64,000 nt of DNA. It comes from an uncultured Robinsoniella sp. GTDB taxonomy: Bacteria; Bacillota; Clostridia; Lachnospirales; Lachnospiraceae. Positions 36,504 to 45,404 of this stretch are shown piece after piece. Position 1 is the stretch's first letter. Each line of letters starts with the position of its first letter. A model generated the notes under the pieces. That model saw only the letters and a program-made list of their open reading frames with translations, was not told where the DNA came from and did not search any database. Both the position numbers and the translations under genes were made by a program. The stretch covers positions 124,001 to 188,000 of the forward strand of contig UQGG01000001.1 in assembly GCA_900540475.1 (NCBI GenBank). The letters are read 5' to 3'.

Positions 36504-36843
36504 GTTAATTAATATTTTAACAATGTTTAACAACCTTTCATTCTTTTTAATTATAGCCCTATAAATGGCTAATTTCAACCGTTATGGTGTATCTTTTTCC
36601 ATACACCGGGGATAAAATTGTATTTTTGGATAAACTTTTGATATCCGAAGGTGTTTTTTTGACTGACAGACAGTTTTTTGGAGTCAAACTTTTGGTTTTT
36701 GATAACTTTTTTAAAAATTGGCTTTTGCATTTTGTTGTTTATTTTTTGATTGTATTGATTTGTTCGTTTTGTTGGAGGAAATAGAAAGGTACCCGATTCA
36801 ATCTGTGGTGGTTACAAGAGTGATGTACGAAGTGTATGGAATG
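36504..36843. other. AT-rich divergent spacer without a gene
   Basis: Between the pta and tmcAL promoters. It is very T-rich on the plus strand (36640-36775), with one short hairpin (GGTGTAT/ATACACC at about 36586-36607). A 66-codon plus-strand frame (36584-36784) is composed mostly of Phe, Leu and Val and has no ribosome site. I see no RNA gene or operator that I can name. Confidence 0.5.
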
Positions 36844-36852
36844 TGTTATAAT
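36844..36852 (+). promoter_or_regulatory. Extended -10 promoter of tmcAL
   Basis: TGT-TATAAT (36844-36852) with only a weak -35. The start site would lie about 48 bases before the tmcAL ATG, which has a GGAGG site 13 bases upstream. Confidence 0.55.
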
Positions 36853-36906
36853 CGGTAGATAAATATTACATTTTTGTGCTTACAGAACGGAGGATATTAA
36901 CATTAT

Positions 36907-38292
36907 ATGAAGGTTGTTGGACTGGTAACGGAATATAATCCGTTTCACAATGGACACAGATATCATTTAGAACAGGCAAAGAGAAAAACAGGTGCCGGCT
37001 TTGCGGTGGTTGTTATGAGCGGGAACTTTCTGCAGAGGGGGGAACCGGCGATTATAGATAAGTTTGCAAGAGCCGAAATGGCATTGGCATGCGGAGCAGA
37101 TCTGGTGCTGGAGATTCCGGCATATTTCGCCTGTGGGAGTGCGGAGTATTTTGCACTGGGCGCCGTTTCCCTGTTAGATTCCCTTGGGATTGTAGATGCT
37201 GTATGCTTTGGGAGTGAGTGCGGTGACATTCAGGTACTGGATGAGATTGCTGAAGTTTTGGCAGAGGAACCCCTTCCATATAAAAATACATTAAAAGCTC
37301 TGCTTTCGGAAGGAAAATCATTTCCGGCAGCCAGAGAAGAAGCACTGCTCTCCTGCCTCACGGCATTGCATGGAAGTGAAAAGGAGGACTGTGTGTCCCT
37401 GTGGAAAGATGCGCTGGATTCACCCAATAACATTCTGGGCATCGAATATCTGAAAGCTTTGAAAAAGCTAAATAGCAGTATGCAACCGGTTACCATAGAG
37501 CGGATTTCCAGCGGTTACCACGATCCATCCCTCCATACCGGCATCAGTTCCGCAACGGCGATACGGCGGGTGATACTGGAAGAACGCAGGAAACTGCCCG
37601 ATTCTGAGAAGATATCGGACCCTGGTAAACCACGATTAGACCGAGATTTCGAAAGTGTGTCCGGTAGTTTCGCGGCAGATCCAATAAGAGGACAGGTGCC
37701 AAATGAAGTTTACGCTATATTACAGAGGGAATCAAACCGGACATTTCCAATAAAGAGCGCTGATTTTTCACAGCTGCTGCACTATCGGCTTTTGTCGGTA
37801 AAGGATTGGCAGGAACTTGCCCAGTTTTTTGATGTCTCGGAAGATCTGGCTAAAAGAATATGCAATCTGAGGAATTCCTATGAGGGGCTGGAAGATTTTA
37901 TTGCACGGTTAAAAACCAGACAGTTTACCGAAACCCGGATCCGGCGGGCGCTGATGCATATTTTACTGGGAATAAAAGAGGATGCGGTAAGGGAGTCTGT
38001 AATATCCGCCAATGGAGCATGTTATATCCGGGTTCTGGGGTTTCATATAAATGCTTCTGTACTGCTCTCGGAAATTAAGAAAAAAAGCCGATTGCCTATT
38101 ATCACAAAAATGGCGGATGCATCTGAACGTTTAGAAATCAGTCCTTTTTCTGATACGGCAGGAAAGATGCTGGACTGTGATATTTACAGTGCCCAGGTGT
38201 ATCACTGTGCGGTCACGAATCGGTACAAAGATCATACGTATAATGAATTTACCAGACAGATAATTGTACAGCGGCAGCCCCGCTTAGTTTGA
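36907..38292 (+). CDS. tmcAL: tRNA(Met) cytidine acetate ligase TmcAL (YlbM, DUF795)
   Basis: In Bacillus TmcAL forms N4-acetylcytidine at the wobble base of elongator tRNA-Met, using acetate and ATP. The nucleotidyltransferase-like N-terminus VGLVTEYNPFHNGHRYHL with HxGH-type NPFHNGH and VVMSGNFLQRGEPAI is diagnostic. 461 aa. Residues about 215-260 are a less conserved insertion. The gene is divergent from pta-ackA, the acetate-producing pathway, which is functionally suggestive because TmcAL takes free acetate rather than acetyl-CoA. Confidence 0.92.
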   Translation: MKVVGLVTEYNPFHNGHRYHLEQAKRKTGAGFAVVVMSGNFLQRGEPAIIDKFARAEMALACGADLVLEIPAYFACGSAEYFALGAVSLLDSLGIVDAVCFGSECGDIQVLDEIAEVLAEEPLPYKNTLKALLSEGKSFPAAREEALLSCLTALHGSEKEDCVSLWKDALDSPNNILGIEYLKALKKLNSSMQPVTIERISSGYHDPSLHTGISSATAIRRVILEERRKLPDSEKISDPGKPRLDRDFESVSGSFAADPIRGQVPNEVYAILQRESNRTFPIKSADFSQLLHYRLLSVKDWQELAQFFDVSEDLAKRICNLRNSYEGLEDFIARLKTRQFTETRIRRALMHILLGIKEDAVRESVISANGACYIRVLGFHINASVLLSEIKKKSRLPIITKMADASERLEISPFSDTAGKMLDCDIYSAQVYHCAVTNRYKDHTYNEFTRQIIVQRQPRLV

Positions 38293-38401
38293 GGTTAGAT
38301 TTGATTGCCTGTGAATGCAGATATGATATGCAATGATAAGCAATAATAAGTAATTTTGACACTCCGGCAAGAAGGGCAGAGAAAAATTCTGCCGTGAGCA
38401 A

Positions 38402-38443
38402 TAAAAAGGCGTAATGCATTTTCATTTGCATCGCGCCTTTTTA
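38402..38443. terminator. Bidirectional terminator between tmcAL and the DUF711 gene
   Basis: A long stem with AAAAAGGCG...CGCCTTTTT at its base and ATGCA/TGCAT inside (38404-38443), flanked by A- and T-runs on both sides. It can end tmcAL (plus) and the convergent DUF711 operon (minus). Confidence 0.85.
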
Positions 38444-38464
38444 TTCTATCCGTTTACTTCCATT

Positions 38465-39829
38465 TTAATTTTTAAAACTATGAATTGGAGCAGGGATTCT
38501 TCCCTTGCGGTTAACAAAGGCGTCACATCCATATTTATTAACAGGCATAATCGGTGCATAGCCTAACAGGCCGCCGAATTGTACGATTTCTCCCACGCCT
38601 TTTCCAATAACCGGAATCAGACGTACAGCCGTTGTTTTCTGATTAACCATACCGATCGCCATTTCATCTGCAATGATACCTGCTATGGTAGTTGACTTGG
38701 TATCTCCCGGGATCGCGATCATATCCAGACCTACGGAACATACACAGGTCATGGCTTCTAACTTTTCGATGGTCAGTGCGTTTGCCAAAACAGCATCAAT
38801 CATTCCCTGGTCTTCGCTGACCGGAATGAAAGCACCGCTTAATCCGCCGACATAAGAAGAAGCCATAACACCGCCCTTTTTCACCTGGTCATTTAAGAGT
38901 GCAAGTGCTGCGGTTGTTCCCGGAGCTCCGGCGTATTCCAGACCGATTTCACATAAAATATCTGCAACACTGTCTCCGATTGCCGGCGTTGGTGCAAGTG
39001 ATAAATCAATGATTCCAAAAGGAATGTTCATACGTTTGGAGGCTTCCTGAGCAACCAGCTGACCCACACGGGTAACTTTAAATGCTGTTTTCTTGATGGT
39101 TTCGCACAATACTTCAAAGCTTTCACCGCGAACCTGTTCCAAAGCAGTCTTTACAACACCCGGACCGCTGACTCCTACATTAATGATGGCATCTGCTTCC
39201 GTCACACCGTGGAAAGCACCTGCCATGAAAGGATTATCATCCGGAGCATTGCAGAACACTACCAGTTTGGCACAGCCAAGAGAATCATTTTCTTTGGTGT
39301 ACTCTGCTGTTTCCAGAATCATATCACCCATCAGACGGACTGCATCCATATTGATACCGCATTTGGTAGAACCCAGATTAATGGAACTGCATACCCGCTC
39401 TGTGCAGGCAAGGGCTTTTGGAATGGAACGGATCAGGTACTCATCGCTTTTTGTCATTCCTTTGCTCACCAAAGCAGAATATCCGCCGATAAAGTTAACG
39501 CCAACTTCTTTTGCAGCTTTATCCAGCGTTTTAGCCAGAGTCACAAAATCATCAGAGGACTTACATGCGCTGCCGCCCACTAAAGCAATCGGTGTTATGG
39601 AAATACGCTTATTCACGATGGGAATTCCGTATTCTCTCTCAATTTCTTTTCCGGTAGAAACCAGATCCTTTGCAAGGGTTGTAATCTTTTCGTAGATTTT
39701 CTGGTTTAACTTTTCCAGATCGGAATCCACACAGTCTAACAGGCTGATACCCAGAGTAATAGTTCTTACGTCCAGATTCTCCTGGGTAATCATTTTATTT
39801 GTTTCGCTTACTTCAAATAAATTTATCAT
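38465..39829 (-). CDS. DUF711/UPF0210 family protein (PFL family)
   Basis: 454-aa cytosolic protein of the UPF0210/DUF711 family, distantly similar to pyruvate-formate-lyase-like folds but without a glycyl radical motif. Signatures include NLGSTKCGINMDAVRLMG, CNAPDDNPFMAGAFHG and IDLSLAPTPAIGDSVADIL. It is nearly always adjacent to a small ACT-domain protein, as here (54 bases). The reaction is unknown. Confidence 0.88.
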   Translation of the reverse strand: MINLFEVSETNKMITQENLDVRTITLGISLLDCVDSDLEKLNQKIYEKITTLAKDLVSTGKEIEREYGIPIVNKRISITPIALVGGSACKSSDDFVTLAKTLDKAAKEVGVNFIGGYSALVSKGMTKSDEYLIRSIPKALACTERVCSSINLGSTKCGINMDAVRLMGDMILETAEYTKENDSLGCAKLVVFCNAPDDNPFMAGAFHGVTEADAIINVGVSGPGVVKTALEQVRGESFEVLCETIKKTAFKVTRVGQLVAQEASKRMNIPFGIIDLSLAPTPAIGDSVADILCEIGLEYAGAPGTTAALALLNDQVKKGGVMASSYVGGLSGAFIPVSEDQGMIDAVLANALTIEKLEAMTCVCSVGLDMIAIPGDTKSTTIAGIIADEMAIGMVNQKTTAVRLIPVIGKGVGEIVQFGGLLGYAPIMPVNKYGCDAFVNRKGRIPAPIHSFKN

Positions 39830-39883
39830 AACAGATTATTACCTTTCTTCATATAGTGACAAATTGGGGCACCGGAGCGCGCT

Positions 39884-40156
39884 TTAGATACGATGCATCA
39901 TGTTGAAGATTTCTTCGTGCTGGCAACGGATGCTTACGCCGATTTCATCGCCGAGTTTTTCCAGTTCTTTAGCCAGTTCTTCCGCAGACTTTGTAGAATT
40001 GTTTGCATCAGTAACCATCATCATATTGAAGAATCCCTGTACAATTGTCTGGGAGATATCCAGGATGTTTACGTTGTTCTCTGCCAGGAAAGTACAAACC
40101 TTAGCGATGATTCCCACGGTATCTTTTCCTACGACTGTGATAATTGTTTTTTTCAT
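39884..40156 (-). CDS. ACT domain-containing protein (UPF0237)
   Basis: 90-aa stand-alone ACT domain: TIITVVGKDTVGIIAKVCTFLAENNVNILDISQTI. ACT domains bind amino acids; the partner is probably the downstream DUF711 protein. AGGAGAA site upstream. Confidence 0.9.
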   Translation of the reverse strand: MKKTIITVVGKDTVGIIAKVCTFLAENNVNILDISQTIVQGFFNMMMVTDANNSTKSAEELAKELEKLGDEIGVSIRCQHEEIFNMMHRI

Positions 40157-40217
40157 TTCTTCTCCTTTCGGGGACCGAAGTCCTCTTTCACATTAATCTA
40201 TATATGTAAGTCAGTAT

Positions 40218-40316
40218 GTTACTGTTCACATCCTTCGGATGCTCACAGTAACTGCATCTGCCCATTTAAAGTCGCCTATGGCGAGGTGCTGTGCGCCAGT
40301 GGCGCACGTTTAGCAC
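40218..40316. repeat. Three consecutive hairpins, probable interspersed structured element
   Basis: In the 211-base gap between the ACT gene and the WalJ-like gene: hairpin 1 (40218-40252: GTTACTGT/ACAGTAAC outside CATCC-TTC-GGATG), hairpin 2 (40272-40284: TCGCC-TAT-GGCGA), hairpin 3 (40286-40316: GTGCT, then GTGCGCC-AGT-GGCGCAC, then AGCAC). It is more GC-rich than its surroundings and has no coding potential. Such modules look like dispersed intergenic repeats of Lachnospiraceae; no second copy is present in this window. Confidence 0.65.
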
Positions 40317-40367
40317 GGACCGAAGCAGAGCGTAGACCAGATGCCAGAACGCCGCTGTTTTATGGCT

Positions 40368-41165
40368 TTATATCGCAAATAATTCGCTTGGCTCATCCCT
40401 GTGTGCCACGCGGATTGGAAAATCTTTTGCTGTATAAGGATTTTCGCCTAAAGTCACTTCTGAGCAGACCGTTTCATATGCAAGCGCCTCATAATTATTT
40501 TCTTGGCTGAGATGCCCAAGCATAATGGTTTTAATACCGTCATGAAGAATCCGGCAGAGCAGCCTTCCTGCATTTTCATTAGACAGATGGCCCCTGTTTC
40601 CAAGAATTCGCTGTTTCAGGTAATAAGGATAACTTCCCACCTGAAGCATATTAATATCGTGATTTGCCTCTAAAAGTACGCCGTCCAGTCCCTGAAGATG
40701 GTCTACTATGTAATCGTTATAATGTCCCAGGTCTGTGATTACACCCACGGATTTATGTTCATGGTTTATACGGTAGGCTACCGGATCAGCCGCATCGTGG
40801 GAAATAGAAAATGGCGCTACTTCCAGATCTTTAATACAAAATGGCTTATCCGGATAGATCTCGCAAAAAAGAGATTCGTCCACTTTACCAAGAGGTGAAT
40901 AAGCTTTCATTGCCTCGATGGTACCACCGGTTGCATAGATTGGTATCTGATACTTTCTTGCCAGAACGCCCAGACCTTTTATATGGTCGGAATGTTCATG
41001 TGTAATTAAAATGCCGTCCATCTCCGCTGTTTTTCGGTCAATGGAGTTTAAGCCGGCTTCAATTTTCTTGCCGCTTAAGCCAACGTCTACCAGAAGGCTG
41101 GCATTTTCTGATCCTACGTAAATGCAGTTTCCACTGCTTCCGCTTGTTATACTACAAAAATTCAT
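40368..41165 (-). CDS. Metallo-beta-lactamase fold hydrolase, WalJ/YycJ-like
   Basis: 265-aa MBL-fold protein. THEHSDHIKGL is the HxHxDH metal motif, ISHDAADPVAYRI and ITDLGHYND give further ligands. N-terminus SITSGSSGNCIYVGS is characteristic of the YycJ/WalJ group, implicated in cell-wall signalling or DNA repair. Its start overlaps the coaE stop by 14 bases. Confidence 0.9.
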   Translation of the reverse strand: MNFCSITSGSSGNCIYVGSENASLLVDVGLSGKKIEAGLNSIDRKTAEMDGILITHEHSDHIKGLGVLARKYQIPIYATGGTIEAMKAYSPLGKVDESLFCEIYPDKPFCIKDLEVAPFSISHDAADPVAYRINHEHKSVGVITDLGHYNDYIVDHLQGLDGVLLEANHDINMLQVGSYPYYLKQRILGNRGHLSNENAGRLLCRILHDGIKTIMLGHLSQENNYEALAYETVCSEVTLGENPYTAKDFPIRVAHRDEPSELFAI

Positions 41166-41757
41166 GTTCTATCAATCCCCTGTCAATTTGTTCATATGTA
41201 TTTTCTACAATATTGCTGCTGTTGTCAACTACAAATTGACAATGCTGGCGAAATACGTTGTCGCGCATCTGGTTTTTCATAATCTGTTTTACTTTCTCAT
41301 CCGAATATCCACGTGCCTTCTTGAGTCTGATTCTGCGCACATCATCAGAGGTATAGACATACCAGAATTCGTCACAGATAGTCTCATAGTGGTCTTCAAT
41401 CAAAAGAGCCGCTTCAATTACCACAAAAGGAACTTTTCCGGCTGTACATTCTTTTTTGATTTCATTTACGATATATTCCTTTACTGCAGGATGGACAATC
41501 TGGTTCAGCTTTTGTAATTTTTCCGGGTTTTCAAAGACAATATCAGCAAGCTTACTGCGGTTGATATTCTGATCCCCATTCAATATACTGCTTCCAAATG
41601 ATTCTGCAATGCGGTAATAACATACCTGACCCGGGGACATCAGAAGATGTCCAACCTGGTCAGCCTGAATGACTCTGGCATGATACATTTTTGCGATATA
41701 ATCTAAAACGGTGCTCTTACCGGCGCCTACTCCGCCGGTGATTCCTAATACTTTCAT
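41152..41757 (-). CDS. coaE: Dephospho-CoA kinase
   Basis: Last step of coenzyme A synthesis. P-loop GITGGVGAGKSTVLDYI at the N-terminus, IQADQVGH, and EAALLIED with the catalytic acidic region. 201 aa. It lies 19 bases after polA, the usual polA-coaE pairing. Confidence 0.96.
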   Translation of the reverse strand: MKVLGITGGVGAGKSTVLDYIAKMYHARVIQADQVGHLLMSPGQVCYYRIAESFGSSILNGDQNINRSKLADIVFENPEKLQKLNQIVHPAVKEYIVNEIKKECTAGKVPFVVIEAALLIEDHYETICDEFWYVYTSDDVRRIRLKKARGYSDEKVKQIMKNQMRDNVFRQHCQFVVDNSSNIVENTYEQIDRGLIEHEFL

Positions 41758-41776
41758 TAGTAAACCTGTCTCCTAT

Positions 41777-44419
41777 CTACTTAGCCTCATACCAGTTATT
41801 TCCGGTATGCATATCGATCTCCATTTTAACAGCCAGATCAGCAGCACCTGTCATTTCCGCTTCCAGTATCTGCTCAACCTGTTCAAGTTCATCCTGTGAT
41901 GCTTCGATTAAAAGTTCATCATGGACCTGAAGAATCAATCTGGATTTCAGACCCTTTTCCTTTAAACTGTTATTCACACGAATCATGGCAATTTTAATAA
42001 TATCGGCAGCAGTCCCCTGTATGGGAGAGTTCATGGCTACACGCTCTCCAAAAGAACGCTGCATAAAATTGCTGGAAGTTAATTCCGGAACAGGACGTCT
42101 TCTGCCAAACATGGTCGTTACATATCCTTCTTTTTTCGCAGCCTCCACCGTTTCATCCAGGAACTGTTTGATTCTGGGATAGGTGATGAAGTACTGCTCT
42201 ATATATGCAGCAGCTTCTTTCCGGGTGATACTCAGATCCTGGCTAAGTCCAAAAGAGCTGATGCCATAGACTATACCAAAGTTTACAGCCTTTGCATTAC
42301 GTCTCTGCAGGTCTGTTACTTCCTCAAAAGGTATATGGAATACCTGGGAAGCCGTAATGCGGTGGATATCCTGTGCCTGCTTGTAAGCATTTATTAAAGT
42401 CTCATCCCCTGAGATATGTGCAAGTACACGTAACTCAATCTGGGAATAATCGGCATCTACGAATACATATCCCTCTTTTGGAACAAATACTTTACGGATG
42501 AGTCTTCCAAGTTCCATACGGATGGGAATATTCTGCAGGTTCGGTTCTGTGCTGCTGATTCTTCCGGTAGCCGTAATTGTCTGGTTGAAGGTGCTGTGGA
42601 TTCTTCCGTCCCCAGAGATATAATTGGCAAGTCCGTCCGCGTAGGTAGATTTTAACTTCGTAAGCTGGCGGTATTCCAAAATGTCGGTTACAATTGGAAA
42701 ATCGGGAGCCAGTTTTTCCAGAACATCTGCAGCAGTGGAATATCCGGTTTTGGTTTTTTTGCCGTTGGGGCAATTTAACTTTTCAAATAAAATAACACCC
42801 AGCTGCTTCGGTGAATTGATATTAAACTGCTCTCCTGCCTGTTCGTAAATGGACTTCTCCAGTTCTGTAATGCGGATCAGCAGCTGTTCGCCATAGATTT
42901 TTAAGGCTTCTGACTCCACCAGAATTCCTTCCTGTTCCATATCAAAGAGTGTATAAACCAGAGGCATCTCAATTTCGTCAAAGAGATGATCCATCTGCAT
43001 TTCTACAAGGCGTTCCCGGATTTTAGGTGTGGAAGAAAAAGCCACATAAGCAGCATAACATGCATAGGTTAACAGTTCAGCTTCCTTTTCCTCAGCAGCA
43101 GCTGTGAGAGACATTTTCCCCAGCAGTTCCGCCCTGGAAGGAACCATCATATCCAGGTACTCTTTTGCCAGATCTTCATAGGTGTAAGTATCTTTCAGCG
43201 GATTTACCAGGTAAGCCCCAATGGCAACATCTGCAAATTTAGGCTGCTGTTCTCTGGTTACTGCAAGGTACTTTAACTGTTCTTTCAGATTAATGGTACT
43301 GATTGCAGGAACTGCCTGAACCATTTCCTGTATTTTTCCAATCAGGTAATCTTCCGAAATAAATCCCTCAACGGGAATAAAATAAATATCGGAAGATCCA
43401 AAACAAAGGGAGCATCCGAATAAACTGTTTTTCTCAGTGAAGAGCTGTATGCCAACATGCTTGTTTTTGCCTGCATTTGTAAAGATATCTTCTACTTTGC
43501 CAAAATCATCTGCTTTTGTAAAGACATCTGTCACGGTATTCACCGGTGCTTCACAGTCAAATTTGGATAGCATGTTTTTAAAATCCAGCCGTTTAAAAAA
43601 TTCAAATGCTTTTTGGGTATAGAGATTATGAATGCGGGCACTTTCCAGTGAGAAATCCAGAGGGCTTTCTATGTTAATAGTAGCCAGCTCTTTACTCAGC
43701 ACAGCCAGATCATAATGGTTTTTTAAGGATTCTTTTGCCTTATTTGGTTTTACCTCTTCCACATGAGCATAGGCATTTTCAATGGAGCCATATTCTACAA
43801 TTAATTTTGTGGCTGTCTTTTCTCCAACACCCGGTATGCCCGGGATATTGTCAGAAGCATCACCCATCAGAGCCTTTAACTCGATAATCTGTAGAGGCGT
43901 AACCTGATATTTTTCAATCACGTCTTTGGTATTGTAATCTTCTATTTCCGTACCGGTCCGCTTCGTCTTGGGAATACGGATTTTGATCTGATCGGTTGCC
44001 AGCTGCAGCATGTCCCGGTCACCGGATACGATGGAGACTATGAGTCCCTCTTTTTCCATCTTTTTTGCTACCGTGCCCAAGAGGTCATCCGCTTCATAGC
44101 CCTCCAGCTGCATCAGAGGAATATCCATAGACTGGAGCACTTCTTTCATCACCGGTACCTGCTGACGCAGTTCATCAGGCATTGGCTTTCTGGTGCCTTT
44201 GTATTCTGCATACATATTATGACGGAAAGTAGGGGCTTTCAGGTCAAATGCAACCGCCAGATAATCCGCGTTTTCTTCGGATAATATTTTAAACATGATA
44301 TTTAAAAATCCATAAATGGCATTGGTATGAAGTCCTTCTGAATTCGTCAGATCCGGGATTCCATAATAAGCCCTGTTTAAAATACTATGTCCATCTATTA
44401 AAACAATTTTTTCACTCAT
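41777..44419 (-). CDS. polA: DNA polymerase I
   Basis: Repair and Okazaki-fragment polymerase with an N-terminal 5'-3' exonuclease (residues 1-290: SGDRDMLQL, GIPGVGEKTATKL), a degenerate 3'-5' exonuclease-like middle domain lacking the acidic catalytic residues, and a family A polymerase domain with DADYSQIELRVLAH, AVNFGIVYGIS and QVHDELLIE. A TTG at 44431 is in frame, but TTGGAG sits 7 bases before the ATG at 44419, giving 880 aa. Confidence 0.97.
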   Translation of the reverse strand: MSEKIVLIDGHSILNRAYYGIPDLTNSEGLHTNAIYGFLNIMFKILSEENADYLAVAFDLKAPTFRHNMYAEYKGTRKPMPDELRQQVPVMKEVLQSMDIPLMQLEGYEADDLLGTVAKKMEKEGLIVSIVSGDRDMLQLATDQIKIRIPKTKRTGTEIEDYNTKDVIEKYQVTPLQIIELKALMGDASDNIPGIPGVGEKTATKLIVEYGSIENAYAHVEEVKPNKAKESLKNHYDLAVLSKELATINIESPLDFSLESARIHNLYTQKAFEFFKRLDFKNMLSKFDCEAPVNTVTDVFTKADDFGKVEDIFTNAGKNKHVGIQLFTEKNSLFGCSLCFGSSDIYFIPVEGFISEDYLIGKIQEMVQAVPAISTINLKEQLKYLAVTREQQPKFADVAIGAYLVNPLKDTYTYEDLAKEYLDMMVPSRAELLGKMSLTAAAEEKEAELLTYACYAAYVAFSSTPKIRERLVEMQMDHLFDEIEMPLVYTLFDMEQEGILVESEALKIYGEQLLIRITELEKSIYEQAGEQFNINSPKQLGVILFEKLNCPNGKKTKTGYSTAADVLEKLAPDFPIVTDILEYRQLTKLKSTYADGLANYISGDGRIHSTFNQTITATGRISSTEPNLQNIPIRMELGRLIRKVFVPKEGYVFVDADYSQIELRVLAHISGDETLINAYKQAQDIHRITASQVFHIPFEEVTDLQRRNAKAVNFGIVYGISSFGLSQDLSITRKEAAAYIEQYFITYPRIKQFLDETVEAAKKEGYVTTMFGRRRPVPELTSSNFMQRSFGERVAMNSPIQGTAADIIKIAMIRVNNSLKEKGLKSRLILQVHDELLIEASQDELEQVEQILEAEMTGAADLAVKMEIDMHTGNNWYEAK

Positions 44420-44431
44420 ACATATCTCCAA

Positions 44432-45046
44432 TTACTTTTTTGTAGTCTGATTCTCAGTACTCTTATTTTTTGCATTCTTTTTCTTTGTATTCTTCTTTTT
44501 TTTATTTGAGGATTTTTCGCTGGCAGTATTGGAAGAACTTTCCGTCTCGGGAGTTTTTTTCACACTGCTCTTTTCAGTGCCCGACGCTTCTTCAGTTTCC
44601 AAAGTTTCGATCTGGTAAATCTGAGGTATATCTTTTAAATTTTCATCGATCTCGGATTTTGGATTGCCATAGACAAATTCATAGATTGTTGTCTGCTGAA
44701 TTGTTTTATTGCTGCCCCACATCTGAAACTGGGTAAACATTACGATTAGCAGTGCCAGCTGAGCCACAGCCATAAAGCAGTGCCGGTAAAAACGCATGAT
44801 CTTTCTGCGGTGTACACGATGCTCCGAAGAATGCAGGTCATCAACCAGAAGTTTCTGGATATTGTAGTTCATATGACTTTCATCATCCAGACGTTCCAAT
44901 GCAAAATAGATCGTAAAATAAATCTCAAGTTCTTCATGGCATTCCGGACATTCTTTGATATGCTCAATGAATTTTTCAAGTTCTTTATCATTTAATTTTC
45001 GCTGTATATAAGGCAAAATCATCTGCTGGGCAGTTTTACAATCCAT
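44432..45046 (-). CDS. Zinc-finger (zf-HC2) single-pass membrane protein
   Basis: 204-aa protein starting MDCKTAQQMILPYIQRKL with a zf-HC2 anti-sigma-like motif HIKECPECHEEL, one membrane span (about residues 98-115) and a long Ser/Thr/Lys-rich tail ending in lysine runs. It resembles anti-sigma factors, but no sigma factor gene is adjacent. It ends 12 bases before the polA start, so it is coupled to polA in transcription. The ATG at 45046 has CGGAGGA upstream; a TTG at 45067 is rejected. Confidence 0.8.
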   Translation of the reverse strand: MDCKTAQQMILPYIQRKLNDKELEKFIEHIKECPECHEELEIYFTIYFALERLDDESHMNYNIQKLLVDDLHSSEHRVHRRKIMRFYRHCFMAVAQLALLIVMFTQFQMWGSNKTIQQTTIYEFVYGNPKSEIDENLKDIPQIYQIETLETEEASGTEKSSVKKTPETESSSNTASEKSSNKKKKNTKKKNAKNKSTENQTTKK

Positions 45047-45088
45047 ATGCTTTCCTCCGAAAGGCAAAATTTAAACGAGGCGTATTTG

Positions 45089-45105
45089 GAAATGAATTTT
45101 CAAAC
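45089..45105 (-). repeat. 17-bp dispersed motif, copy 2
   Basis: Its complement GTTTGAAAATTCATTTC is identical to 13605-13621. A shorter related piece (GTGTTTGAAAATT) occurs at about 11888. All three are intergenic. Confidence 0.4.
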
Positions 45106-45150
45106 ATGTTCTACATGATTCTAACACACCTTATTCAAAATTGCCATTAC

Positions 45151-45207
45151 AAAATAAAAATGGCCCCTGTAATATCCCAGATAAAGGCGTCTGGCATATT
45201 ACAGAGG
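45151..45207 (-). terminator. Strong terminator of the agr-linked untranslated unit
   Basis: Minus-strand stem CCTCTGTAATAT-G-CCAGA / TCTGG-G-ATATTACAGGGG (45207-45164, one mismatch and one G-U pair), followed by CCATTTTTATTTT. It is much stronger than needed by chance and lies where no annotated gene ends. Confidence 0.85.
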
Positions 45208-45385
45208 CGTATTATGAAGCCGATTTGATTCTGTTCGTTTATTAAAAAATTTTCCGTACGTTATTATCGCTCATATATATTTATATACACGCGTTCCCCA
45301 CTTCACGCAGTACTCCCTCAAACGATAACAGATATCAAATCAGACAGCTTCCGAAAAAGAATAATGAGTTAATAATTGTCTGAAC
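45151..45385 (-). ncRNA. Candidate agr-controlled small RNA (RNAIII-like position)
   Basis: Unit of about 235 nt between a promoter with an upstream direct-repeat operator (45391-45458) and a strong terminator (45151-45207). The only frames are tiny: an 11-codon GTG frame (about 45308-45273, MKWGTRVYKYI) with GAGGGAG 6 bases before it, and a 10-codon ATG frame without a ribosome site. So the product is either an untranslated RNA or a very short peptide message. Evidence for it is position and operator identity with agrB; expression is inferred. Confidence 0.5.
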
Positions 45386-45404
45386 ACCAATATATTAACT
45401 CATT
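45354..45404 (-). terminator. Terminator-like hairpin after agrBD
   Basis: A 12-bp perfect inverted repeat (45404-45393 with 45374-45363) followed by ATTCTTTTT on the minus strand, about 70 bases after agrD. It covers the -10 of the downstream promoter: transcripts from agrB could fold it, while transcripts starting here would lack the 5' arm. Confidence 0.65.

Noticed and set aside
36584..36784. 66-codon plus-strand frame upstream of tmcAL
   Set aside because: Its Phe/Leu/Val-rich composition follows from a T-rich spacer, and it lacks a ribosome site.
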